DNA of 49,562 nt, from assembly GCF_000308595.1 (NCBI RefSeq), contig NZ_BAGA01000179.1, positions 1-49,562 of the forward strand, given 5' to 3'. This stretch comes from Nocardia higoensis NBRC 100133. GTDB taxonomy: Bacteria; Actinomycetota; Actinomycetes; Mycobacteriales; Mycobacteriaceae. The translations under genes and the position numbers were made by a program. The stretch's first letter is position 1, and each line of letters opens with the position of its first letter. This document shows, piece after piece, positions 1-7,784 of this stretch. The notes under the pieces were generated by a model. The model was not told where the DNA came from, made no database searches, and saw nothing but the letters and a program-made list of their open reading frames with translations.

Positions 1-725
1 CCGAACGACGCGGCGAAGTAGATGCCGGCCAGGGTGCCGCGGAATCCTTCGCCGAAATCGGTGAGCAGCGGGGCCGCCGCGGCCAGATCGCCCGGCACCG
101 TTCCGGTCTGGCGCAGCACCGGTTGGACGGCGTTGAACAGGTCGGTGAGGTTTCCCGACTGCTGCAACAACGTGCCCGCCAGCAGCTCGCCCGCCCGGGA
201 CAGATCGCCGAGCACCCACGGATCCTCCGGCAGCGCGACGTCGACGGTGGCGAAGATGGCGCGGATCTGTTCGGGCTCGACCTGTTCGAGCATCGTGGTC
301 AGGCGCTGGGACAGTTCGTCGAAAGTGGTCGGCACGGAGACCTTTTCGGCCGGTATCTCGGCGCCGTCCTCCAGATACGGGCCGGTCGAGGTCTGCGGCA
401 GCACCGACAGATAGGCCTCGCCCAGCGCGGACAAATTGTCCACGCGGTAGCGGCTGTCGGCCGGGATGCCGGTCTCGCCGTCGTAGTTCCAGTCGACGGT
501 GATCCCGGCCGCCGAGGCGTGCACGGCGGTCACATGGCCGACCGCGACGCCGCGCACCAGCACACGTGACCCGGCGACCAGCCCGTTGGTCTCCGGGATG
601 ACCATGCTCGCGGTGCGCACCTCACCGAAAGCGTCGTGCTCCAGACCGATCCGGCCGAGATACACCAGCGACGAGGCGGCGATAGCCACCATGCCCAGGA
701 CCGACAGCGGGGTTTTCAGGTTCAT
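1..725 (-). CDS. mceF: MCE family protein, MceF position (3' end outside window)
   Basis: This is the last visible gene of the MCE operon. The frame opens at the ATG complementary to 723-725, overlapping the stop of the upstream mceE gene by ATGA, and runs off the left edge, so only about 241 N-terminal residues are present. It begins MNLKTPLSVLGMVAIAASS, a short basic start followed by one hydrophobic anchor, as in MceA-F. The mammalian-cell-entry (MlaD-like) domain follows, with the VLVRGVAVGHVTAV and ALGEAYLSVLP segments typical of the family. MCE proteins form the periplasm-spanning shuttle that delivers lipids to the YrbE permeases. Assignment as the F member rests on its place as sixth mce gene. 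Confidence 0.88.
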   Translation of the reverse strand, partial: MNLKTPLSVLGMVAIAASSLVYLGRIGLEHDAFGEVRTASMVIPETNGLVAGSRVLVRGVAVGHVTAVHASAAGITVDWNYDGETGIPADSRYRVDNLSALGEAYLSVLPQTSTGPYLEDGAEIPAEKVSVPTTFDELSQRLTTMLEQVEPEQIRAIFATVDVALPEDPWVLGDLSRAGELLAGTLLQQSGNLTDLFNAVQPVLRQTGTVPGDLAAAAPLLTDFGEGFRGTLAGIYFAASF

Positions 726-1726
726 CGCACAGCTCCCAGCATCCGCAGCAGGTTCTCCACATCCGCGACGATCTGGTCGCCCTGGGAGGACTCGATGGAT
801 CGGAGATTCACCGACGGGTTCTCGGCGAACGGCAGCACCGTCAGGCGCAGGAAGTCCGACAATTTCGCCGTGGTGACCGTGCCCTCGTCCCAGATCTCGC
901 GCACGACACCGCCGGTCGCGGCCAGCGAGTTCAGCATCGGCACCAGCCACAGGCCGCCCTCGTAGACGCTGCCGACCGAGGGCAGGATCTGGCTGATGTA
1001 GGAGACGATATTGACCGCGACACGCCGCCAGTAGTGCTCGGCCTCCTGCGAGAAGATCGTGGTCAGCATCTCCGAGCGTGAGTTCACCGCCACCGCGGTG
1101 GCGTCGAAACCGTTCAGCAGGCGGTCGATCTCGCCGGTGTCGCCCGCCAGGTCGCGCAGGTCGGTGGCCACCACCGAGGCCAGTCGCTGCACATCGTGCT
1201 GTGCGGGCATGACGCCGTTGATCCGGCCCATGGCGTCCTGGATGCGCTGGATGCTGCCGCCGTTGACGAAATACGCCAGCACCGCCATGGTGTCCTCGAG
1301 CTGCGGCGGCGAGCTGGTGCGCTCGACGGGAATGGTTGCCTCCGGCGCCAGGAACGGGCCCGCGGTGTCGACTTCGCCGTGGTCGAGGGCGATATAGGTG
1401 TCGCCGAGCAGGGTGTCCTGTCGGATGACCGCCCGCACATCGGTGGGTACCTGCAAACCCTCCTTCAGTTTCACGGTGACCTTCACCGTGTCCGGCTGGA
1501 CGGCGACCTCACGCACTTCACCGACCCGCAGGCCGTCCATCATGACGTCCGCGCCGCCGGGCAGATTCATGATGCCGGCGAACTCGATGTACATGGCGTG
1601 GCCGTCGCCGATGCCGCCGCGCACCGAGGGCAGATCGTCCGGGCCGAGCGAGCAGGCGCTGGTGGCGAGCACGCCGCAGCACAGCGCGGCGAGGGCGGTC
1701 CGGCGGAGCTTCGCGATCCTGGTCAT
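722..1726 (-). CDS. mceE: MCE family lipoprotein, MceE position
   Basis: Fifth MCE protein, 334 residues. The same frame stays open far upstream, but ATG at 1726 is chosen because it overlaps the mceD stop by ATGA and gives a proper lipoprotein signal. The N terminus is basic (KLRR), then hydrophobic, then TSAC with the lipidated cysteine at residue 25. In actinobacterial mce operons the fifth gene is characteristically the lipoprotein. The MCE domain follows (GLRVGEVREV, then LLGDTYIALDHG), with a long helical C-terminal half. Role: part of the extracytoplasmic lipid-transfer conduit. It is translationally coupled to both neighbours. Confidence 0.9.
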   Translation of the reverse strand: MTRIAKLRRTALAALCCGVLATSACSLGPDDLPSVRGGIGDGHAMYIEFAGIMNLPGGADVMMDGLRVGEVREVAVQPDTVKVTVKLKEGLQVPTDVRAVIRQDTLLGDTYIALDHGEVDTAGPFLAPEATIPVERTSSPPQLEDTMAVLAYFVNGGSIQRIQDAMGRINGVMPAQHDVQRLASVVATDLRDLAGDTGEIDRLLNGFDATAVAVNSRSEMLTTIFSQEAEHYWRRVAVNIVSYISQILPSVGSVYEGGLWLVPMLNSLAATGGVVREIWDEGTVTTAKLSDFLRLTVLPFAENPSVNLRSIESSQGDQIVADVENLLRMLGAVR

Positions 1727-2715
1727 CGGGCGCCTCCTCCGAGCAGCAGGTCCAGCGGGCCGCCCGCGGCAGGCTGGTAGGACAGCGTCATCGAGCCGTC
1801 GGCACCGGTCTGCTGTCGCAGCAATGCCGCGACGGCCGGGATCGACTCGACCAGGGCGCGCAGATCCCCCGCCCGGCCCGCCGCCAGCTGGACGGCCTCG
1901 GTGACGGGGCCGTGCAACGCGGGCCACAGCAGGTCGCCGTAGTTGGTGTGCACGTCGTGCAGGACGTTGACCACCCAGCCGACGCCGACACAGACGTCGA
2001 TGACGCCCGGCCACAGGTCGATTCCCGCCGCGGCGACCGCGGGCATCTGGTCCAGGATGGATTGGATGGCGGGCCAGTTGGCCAGCGCGTCCTCGGTCAG
2101 CGGCGCCATGTCGCGGATGATCGCGCCCAAGTCGGCGATCAGCTGATCCGGATTGTTCGCCGCCGAGGCCGCGTGCAGCATCATCGCGCGAGCGTTCTCG
2201 CCCTGTCCGCGCAGCGCCTCCGACAGCCCGGATACCGCGGACCGGAAGCTCTCGGCACCGGTGTCGGGGCTCAGCTCGTCGATGAAATCGGCGGCCGAGC
2301 CGGTGATCTCGGAAATGCTCTTCGGGGTGTGGCTGCTGGCGAGCTGGATGCACGTGCCCGCCGCGAGCTGGGGGCCGTCCTGGTAGTTGCCGACCAGTTC
2401 CAGGCTGCGGTCGGCCAGGATCGACTTGGACCTGGTCACCGCCTGCACGCCGGCCGGTATACGGCGACCCGAATCGAGGGTGAAGCCGACCCGCACATGG
2501 TCGCCCTTTTCCTCGATCGAATCGACGACCCCGATCCGGACCCCCATCTGCGTCACCGGGTTGCCCTCGTAGAGGCCGATCGCGTCGGGCATCTGCGCGC
2601 AGTAGCCGCTGAGCTGTTCGGGCTCGGTGTCGAGCACCGTGAATCCTACCGCCCCCGCGGTGGCGATACCGGTGAGCACCAGCGCTCCGGCCAGCTGAAT
2701 TCTCTTCCGCTGCAT
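1723..2715 (-). CDS. mceD: MCE family protein, MceD position
   Basis: Fourth MCE protein, about 330 residues from ATG at 2715 (MQRKRIQLAGALVLTG). An in-frame ATG at 2745 would add ten residues and overlap mceC by 29 bases. I prefer 2715, one base after the mceC stop, because it puts the basic residues directly before the membrane anchor. The MCE domain follows (VTQMGVRIGVVDSI, then ILADRSLELVGNYQ). The C-terminal half is helical and ends in a short Gly/Ala-rich tail. It lacks a lipobox. Coupled by overlap to mceE. Confidence 0.87.
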   Translation of the reverse strand: MQRKRIQLAGALVLTGIATAGAVGFTVLDTEPEQLSGYCAQMPDAIGLYEGNPVTQMGVRIGVVDSIEEKGDHVRVGFTLDSGRRIPAGVQAVTRSKSILADRSLELVGNYQDGPQLAAGTCIQLASSHTPKSISEITGSAADFIDELSPDTGAESFRSAVSGLSEALRGQGENARAMMLHAASAANNPDQLIADLGAIIRDMAPLTEDALANWPAIQSILDQMPAVAAAGIDLWPGVIDVCVGVGWVVNVLHDVHTNYGDLLWPALHGPVTEAVQLAAGRAGDLRALVESIPAVAALLRQQTGADGSMTLSYQPAAGGPLDLLLGGGAR

Positions 2716-2716
2716 A

Positions 2717-3712
2717 TCAACACGTCCGTCCGGGAAGTGGGACACAGATCTCCGAGGCCAGCACGGTGCCGCCGCGCACGGCGGCCAGACCGTCCGGGCC
2801 CAGCCAGGCCATCAGCTGATCGCGCAGGCTCATCAGCTGGTCCATGGCAGGCCCCATGTCCGCGGTGAAGTCGGCGATGGAGGTGCGCGCCCGATCGGCG
2901 GCGTCGATGACCTCCTGCCGGTGGTCGAGGTAGTACGCCTCGATCGGCTGCAGCCGCATGAGCACCTCGCCGAGCAGGCGGTAGGCCTCGTTGAAGCCGA
3001 CGTGGGTGTTGTTGTAGGTGGTCACGACCATGTCGACCTGCCGGACCAGATCGAAGACGAACTCGCGGTCGGCCTCGAAGGAGTGCAGATATTCCGAAGC
3101 GAGATCGGCGATCTCACGCACCTGCTGCCGCTGCCGGTCCATCACCGCGGCGATGCTGTTCATGCCGGAGATCATCGAGCCCACCGAGGTGGTGTTGTGC
3201 TCGAGCGCGGCGGCGACCTGCTCGATGTCGGCGTCGATGGTCGCGCCCTCGACCCGGTCGGTCACCGTCGGCGCGGCCTGCAGGACGTCGCCGATCGAGT
3301 ACGGGACGGTCACATTGCTGCTGGGGATCACCGCATCGCCGAGCGGCTCGTCGCCGAGCGGGATGAGGGTCACCGCGTAGCCGCCGACCGGGGTCAGCAT
3401 CCGCACTTCGACCCGGGATTCGTCGCCGACGACCGTGGTGTCGTCGATGCGGGCCTCGACCGCGACCACATCGGGACGCAGCGCGATCGAGGTGATCTTG
3501 CCGACCGCGACACCGGCGACACGCACCTCCAGCCCGGGCGAGAGCGCCGAGGCGTCGGTCGTCTCGAACGTGATGGTCCGCTGCCCGGCGGGGCGCAGGT
3601 AGAGCAGCGTGGTCGCTCCCAGCAGGATCACCGCCACCAGCACGACCGCCACACCGAGTCCGACCTCGCTGTGCGTGAGCCGGTGCAGCGCCTTTGTCAC
3701 CGTGGTGCGCAC
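2717..3712 (-). CDS. mceC: MCE family protein, MceC position
   Basis: Third MCE protein, 331 residues from GTG at 3712. A much longer open frame extends through mceB, but its extra part is compositionally a shadow of mceB. The GTG start, with a 16-base overlap with mceB, gives a typical MCE beginning: VRTTVTKALHRL, then a single hydrophobic anchor at about residues 17-40. The MCE domain (LEVRVAGVAVGKITSI, then GYAVTLIPLGDE) is followed by a long helical region rich in Met, Asp and Arg. It ends with a Cys-containing tail (CVPLPGRTC). Predicted to sit in the cell envelope as part of the transfer tunnel. Confidence 0.87.
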   Translation of the reverse strand: MRTTVTKALHRLTHSEVGLGVAVVLVAVILLGATTLLYLRPAGQRTITFETTDASALSPGLEVRVAGVAVGKITSIALRPDVVAVEARIDDTTVVGDESRVEVRMLTPVGGYAVTLIPLGDEPLGDAVIPSSNVTVPYSIGDVLQAAPTVTDRVEGATIDADIEQVAAALEHNTTSVGSMISGMNSIAAVMDRQRQQVREIADLASEYLHSFEADREFVFDLVRQVDMVVTTYNNTHVGFNEAYRLLGEVLMRLQPIEAYYLDHRQEVIDAADRARTSIADFTADMGPAMDQLMSLRDQLMAWLGPDGLAAVRGGTVLASEICVPLPGRTC

Positions 3713-4713
3713 AGGACGACCTCGCTTCCGTTGAGCAGCACCTTGACCTCCGTGGGGAGTTGGGCGACGCCGTTGCTGCACTGCAGCGCGCCGGCGGCCG
3801 GGGTGGACAGTTGCGGCAGCTGCAGTCCCGCGAGAGCGGGCGGCAGCAGGCTCAGCGCCTCGGCCGCGTCGGGGATGGAGGCGAACGCCTGGCCGACCAG
3901 CTGTTCGACGTTCAGATCGCGGGTGAGGCCGAGCTGGATCAGCAACTGGTGCACCGGGGTGAGGAACTCCGGACCGAAGGCCGCCGTCTTGGGGAACTCG
4001 GTGAGCACCGTCATCGCCTTGGCGATCGGGAAGCTCAGCGAATGCATGAACTCGTTCACCTGCGGCGAGCGCCCGCCCATGGAGTCGGCGACCCGCGCCA
4101 TGTTGTCCACCAGGGTGGCGATGACCTGCTCGCGGTCGTGCGCGAGATCGGCCAGGCGCGCGACGTTGTCGAGCATCGGGGTCAGGCCGCCGCCGTCGCC
4201 CTGCAGCAGGGTGAGCGCGTTCTCCATGAAGGCGTTGACCTCGTCGGTGCTCATGGTGCTCAGCACCGGCTGCAGGCCGTTGAACAGCTCGGTGATGTCG
4301 AACGACGGCCGGGTGACCTCCGCGGACAGGTGATCGACCGGGCTGCCGGGCTGGTCGGCTTGATCGAGGTCGATATAGCGGACGCCGGTGAGGTTCTGGT
4401 ACTTCACCGCCAGCACCGTGTTGTCGTAGAGCTCGTAGTCGGTATCGAGGGTGAACTCCACCCTGGCGACCGAACGGCCCAGCTCGTGCACCAGCTCGAT
4501 GTCGTGGATCTTGCCGATCCGCACACCCTTCGTCCGGATGTCGCCGTTGACGTGCAGACCGGAGGCGTCGGTGAATTCCGCCGTATAGGAACGGGTTTCG
4601 GTGTCGAGCGGGTTCTTGATGGCGCTGAGCACCACCGCGAACAGGGCGATCGCGACGACCACCGCGACGCCGAGCTTGGCCAGCGTCACCGTCATCTGCG
4701 TGCGCGGGCTCAT
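3697..4713 (-). CDS. mceB: MCE family protein, MceB position
   Basis: Second MCE protein, 338 residues. It starts at ATG 4713, overlapping the mceA stop by ATGA. N terminus MSPRTQMTVTLAKLG, then one hydrophobic anchor to about residue 32. The MCE core contains DIRTKGVRIGKIHDI and then VKYQNLTGVRYIDLD, the usual position of the beta-barrel loop. The helical C-terminal half is long and Met/Asn-rich, as in other MceB proteins, and ends with a pair of cysteines (LQCSNG and VVLCAPR) that could form a disulphide. Third to be translated in the yrbE-mce series. Confidence 0.88.
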   Translation of the reverse strand: MSPRTQMTVTLAKLGVAVVVAIALFAVVLSAIKNPLDTETRSYTAEFTDASGLHVNGDIRTKGVRIGKIHDIELVHELGRSVARVEFTLDTDYELYDNTVLAVKYQNLTGVRYIDLDQADQPGSPVDHLSAEVTRPSFDITELFNGLQPVLSTMSTDEVNAFMENALTLLQGDGGGLTPMLDNVARLADLAHDREQVIATLVDNMARVADSMGGRSPQVNEFMHSLSFPIAKAMTVLTEFPKTAAFGPEFLTPVHQLLIQLGLTRDLNVEQLVGQAFASIPDAAEALSLLPPALAGLQLPQLSTPAAGALQCSNGVAQLPTEVKVLLNGSEVVLCAPR

Positions 4714-5789
4714 CGGGCACCCTCCTGGGCGGGCAGGCCGAGCACGCCGAGCGGCCCGGACAGCATCGGCAGGTCGTCGAGCACCAGGCGCAGGTTCAGC
4801 GTCTTCGCGCCCTCGGGGCCGCTGAACGCCGCGTTGTAGCCGTCGACCAGTTCCCGCAGCTTCGCCGGGGTGCTGCCGTCGTCGAGGATGTGCGGCATGG
4901 CATCGGTCAGCGCTTTCACGAGCAGGGTGACCGGGGTGACCTCGCTGCCGTGCGAGGCCAGCAGGCTGCCCGCCTTGCCGAACAGGCTGTTGGCGGCCAG
5001 GCCGAGGCCCGCGTCGCTGTAGTCCATGAACTCGTCGTCGACGCCGGTCGAACCGTCCGGCCTGCGGTTGTAGTCGCTGTCGTAGACGATCCCGAGCGTA
5101 TCGACGGCCTCGGTGCTGAAGCCGGGGAGCACGGCGAGGATGTCGTTGATGTAGCGCAGTTGCTCGGTGGGCAGCGCCTGCTGGGTCTCGGCGACCCGGT
5201 CGGCGAAGATGATGCCGGACTGGATGAGCGGGGTCAGGCCGTCGGTGTAGCGCACCGCCTCGTCGAGCGCGGCGACCATATTGTTGGTCAGCGTCCCGTC
5301 GATGGCGACCGAGCCCTTCTCGAGCATGGTGGACATGGTGAAGTCGCCGGCCGGGGTGCGGTCGAGGGTGCTGCCGTCGGTCAGGGCATTACCGCCGGGG
5401 CTGCTCACCAGACCGACCGCGGTGATGCCGAAATAATTCTGTGGGCGGAAGTCCAGCTCGAAAGAGTTGGTCAGACCGTCGATCTCGGCCGGATCCAGCA
5501 GCAGGCTCATCCGGACCGTGCCCGCGTCGGGCCGGTCCAGCGCCGTCACCTCGCCGACCTCGGCGCCGTGCAGCAGCACCTTGGTGCCCGATCCGACGCC
5601 CGGACCGACATAGGGCAGCTCGACGTCGAGCGCGAGGCCGTCCGGCTCGTCGAAATGCGGCCGGACCCAGACCGCGCCGACCACCGCGACCGCGGCCAGC
5701 GCGAGCGCCGCGACCGCCGATCCGTGCACGACGCGGGCCTGGCGTCTGTCGTCGCCGCGTACGAAATCCTGGTTACGTGTTTTCCCCAT
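4710..5789 (-). CDS. mceA: MCE family protein, MceA position
   Basis: First MCE protein of the operon, 359 residues, starting at ATG 5789, four bases after the stop of the second permease. It has a charged N terminus, then a hydrophobic anchor at about residues 24-43 (AVAALALAAVAVVGAVW). The MCE domain contains GTKVLLHGAEVGEVTAL. The C-terminal half is helical, with a segment running YNAAFSGPEGAKTLNLRLVL. MceA-type proteins pair with the other five to form a hetero-hexameric lipid shuttle anchored on the YrbE/MceG transporter. No MceG ATPase gene is in the window, consistent with mceG being unlinked in most actinobacteria. Confidence 0.88.
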   Translation of the reverse strand: MGKTRNQDFVRGDDRRQARVVHGSAVAALALAAVAVVGAVWVRPHFDEPDGLALDVELPYVGPGVGSGTKVLLHGAEVGEVTALDRPDAGTVRMSLLLDPAEIDGLTNSFELDFRPQNYFGITAVGLVSSPGGNALTDGSTLDRTPAGDFTMSTMLEKGSVAIDGTLTNNMVAALDEAVRYTDGLTPLIQSGIIFADRVAETQQALPTEQLRYINDILAVLPGFSTEAVDTLGIVYDSDYNRRPDGSTGVDDEFMDYSDAGLGLAANSLFGKAGSLLASHGSEVTPVTLLVKALTDAMPHILDDGSTPAKLRELVDGYNAAFSGPEGAKTLNLRLVLDDLPMLSGPLGVLGLPAQEGAR

Positions 5790-5793
5790 CGAC

Positions 5794-6630
5794 CTATCCT
5801 TTGAAGACCAGCAACGGGCTCAGACCCCAGATCGCGACGGTCATGGCGAAGTTCAGTACGACGATCGCCACGAGACTGGCCCGGATGGCCCGTCCCGATG
5901 CCGAACCGACGCCGGCGGGGCCGCCGGTCGCGAAATAGCCGTAGTAGCAGTGGATGATGGTGACGACCGCGCAGAAAGCGACCGCTTTGATCACCGAGGC
6001 CACCAGATCGGGAATGCTGAGGAACTGCGCGAAATAGTGGTCGTAGGTGCCCTCCGGTTGGCGGTGGAACACCTTGACGATGAAGGCGCCGGTGAAGAAG
6101 CTGACCACCAGGCCCATCAGGTAGCCCGGCAGCACCACCAGCATGCTGCCCAGCAGGCGGGTGCCGACGACGAACGGAATCGCCTGCAGCCCCATGGATT
6201 CGGTGGCGTCGATCTCCTCGGAGATCCGCATGGCGCCGATCTCGGCCGTCATCCGGCAGCCCGCCTGGGCGGCGAAGCCGATGCCGGTGATGATCGGGGC
6301 GATCACGCGGATATTGCCGAAGGAGCCGATGATGCCGGTCAGTGCGCCGAAGCCGAGCAGGTTCAGCGCCATGAACGCCTCGATGGCCACCACCGCGCCC
6401 ACCGCGACACCGAGGAAGAACATCAGGCTGATGACACCGCCGTCGACGACCAGCGAGCCGCTCCCCCAGGCCATGTCGTTCATGGTCTTGACCGTCTGGC
6501 GACGGTAGTGCTTGACGGTCTTGGGAAGCAGCCAGATCACCTTGGCGGTGAAGAGGACGACCTGACCGATCTCGTCGAGGAATCCTGTTGTGGCGCGCTG
6601 TGTCCCGCGCGCTACCTTGCCGCCGATCAT
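5794..6630 (-). CDS. yrbEB: MlaE/YrbE family permease, second copy (YrbEB)
   Basis: Inner-membrane permease of the MCE lipid importer, 278 residues. ATG 6630 overlaps the stop of the first permease by ATGA. The frame is open far upstream, but that part is a shadow. Five or six hydrophobic segments are visible from about residue 55 to the C terminus. The MlaE signature region around AGCRMTAEIGAMRISEEIDATESMG corresponds to the cytoplasmic coupling helix that contacts the MceG ATPase. The C terminus ends LSPLLVFKG. It works as a partner of the preceding YrbEA. Confidence 0.92.
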   Translation of the reverse strand: MIGGKVARGTQRATTGFLDEIGQVVLFTAKVIWLLPKTVKHYRRQTVKTMNDMAWGSGSLVVDGGVISLMFFLGVAVGAVVAIEAFMALNLLGFGALTGIIGSFGNIRVIAPIITGIGFAAQAGCRMTAEIGAMRISEEIDATESMGLQAIPFVVGTRLLGSMLVVLPGYLMGLVVSFFTGAFIVKVFHRQPEGTYDHYFAQFLSIPDLVASVIKAVAFCAVVTIIHCYYGYFATGGPAGVGSASGRAIRASLVAIVVLNFAMTVAIWGLSPLLVFKG

Positions 6631-7457
6631 GCGAGCCGGGCCGGGAAGAACATCATCTGCAGCTGGCTCACGAGCAGGTTCGTGATGAAGATGCAGAAGA
6701 CGCTGAGGACCACGGAGGCGTTGACCGCGTTGGCCACACCCTTCGGGCCGCCCTTGGCCTCCAGCCCGCGCAGGCTCGCGATGAGCACCACGATGGCGGC
6801 GAAGAGCAGGGCTTTGAGCACCGAGAAGGCCAGGTCGGTGGGAGTGGCGAAGGCGCCGAAGGACTGCCAGAAGCTGCCCGGCACCACGTTGTTGACGTTG
6901 GCCGAGATGAGCAGCCCGGCGAAGACGCCGGCGAAGATGATGAGAATGCACAGGATCGGCGCGACCGCGATCATGGCCAGGAAGCGTGGCATGACCAGTC
7001 GTTCGACCGGATCGACGCCCATGACGCGCATGGCGTCGATCTCCTCCCGGACCGCCCGCGCGCCCAGATCGGAAGCGATGGCCGAGGCCGCGGCCCCGCT
7101 CATCAGCAGGCCGGCGGCCATCGGCGCGCCCTGGCCGACGACGCCGAGGCCGCTGGCCGCACCGGCCAGCGAGTTCGCGCCGACCTGGTTCATGATGCCG
7201 CCGACCTGGACCGAGACCTCGGCGCCGATCGGGACGGCCATCAGCAGTGCGGGCAGAGCGGTCACCTTCAGCAGCGACCACATCTGGTCCACGAGTTCGC
7301 CAACCGGCATACGGAGCCGGACGGTGTCGACTACGGAGTAGCGGACCACCGCTGCGGTCAGCTGGGCCGAGCGGCCCAGAGTGGCCAGGCTCTTGGCCGG
7401 CGTGGTGACGAGATAGTCGGCGGCGCGAGAGACGATCGGGACGTGGACTGTGCTCAC
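6627..7457 (-). CDS. yrbEA: MlaE/YrbE family permease, first copy (YrbEA)
   Basis: First gene of the MCE operon, 276 residues. I place the start at GTG 7457, because AGGAGG stands nine bases upstream. A longer ATG frame from 7565 would add 36 residues that do not look like this family. The MlaE permease domain has several membrane segments and the cytoplasmic ASDLGARAVREEIDAMRVMG motif that couples to the ATPase. It forms the transport channel with YrbEB. The 5' side faces an intergenic region of about 330 bases shared with the end of the fadD unit, so the operon promoter must lie between 7458 and about 7700. Confidence 0.92.
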   Translation of the reverse strand: MSTVHVPIVSRAADYLVTTPAKSLATLGRSAQLTAAVVRYSVVDTVRLRMPVGELVDQMWSLLKVTALPALLMAVPIGAEVSVQVGGIMNQVGANSLAGAASGLGVVGQGAPMAAGLLMSGAAASAIASDLGARAVREEIDAMRVMGVDPVERLVMPRFLAMIAVAPILCILIIFAGVFAGLLISANVNNVVPGSFWQSFGAFATPTDLAFSVLKALLFAAIVVLIASLRGLEAKGGPKGVANAVNASVVLSVFCIFITNLLVSQLQMMFFPARLA

Positions 7458-7705
7458 TTTCCGGCACCTCCTTTGGTGGGAGTCGTTTGTTGCCACGATG
7501 ATGTGAAGCGCCGGGCGGAAAACGCACACGCCCGTTGACGACGTCGCTCGGTTCGCGACGAGCACCGCGTAGCGCGGCCGGCGAACTGTGATACAAACAA
7601 CGTCTGACGTCAGAAGTTATATGAATCACCGCGTCAGCGCAATACCCGAAGTGATACCTGTTGCAAAAGAGCCGAATGGCCCCATGACAGAGCGCGCAGA
7701 CGGCA
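7458..7705 (-). promoter_or_regulatory. Upstream region of the MCE operon with TGACGTCA palindrome
   Basis: Gene-free stretch holding the ribosome-binding site of yrbEA (AGGAGG on the minus strand, nine bases before GTG 7457). Farther up is a perfect 12-bp palindrome, TCTGACGTCAGA, at 7603-7614, flanked by AT-rich sequence unusual for this DNA. I see no convincing -35/-10 pair. The palindrome is a plausible operator. The same 8-bp core TGACGTCA recurs on the -35 box in front of the SDR-ferredoxin-P450 unit (27886-27893). Confidence 0.45.
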
Positions 7706-7755
7706 ACGACCCCGAGGGAGCGGTGCCACAGGGCAGACCGCTCCGCCGGGGTCGT
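7706..7755 (-). terminator. Strong hairpin downstream of the CoA ligase gene
   Basis: Long interrupted inverted repeat. ACGACCCCG pairs with CGGGGTCGT at the outside and GGAGCGGT with ACCGCTCC inside, with a 12-base loop. It lies 30 bases past the CoA ligase stop. No T-run follows, which is common in high-GC actinobacteria. It probably insulates the ligase unit from the MCE operon promoter. Confidence 0.75.
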
Positions 7756-7784
7756 GCGGAATTCAGTCGAGTGTCGAGCGCCGG

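Noticed and set aside
722..2353. Long minus-strand frame that would extend MceE to 543 residues
   Set aside because: The extension is a shadow of mceD; the lipoprotein signal starts at 1726.
2921..4333. 470-codon plus-strand frame opposite mceC/mceB
   Set aside because: Low-complexity His/Asp/Arg composition and no start context; antisense shadow.
5794..7629. Long minus-strand frame that would make the second YrbE permease 611 residues
   Set aside because: The first 330 codons are an out-of-frame reading of the first permease with Arg-rich composition; the ATGA overlap at 6627-6630 marks the real start.
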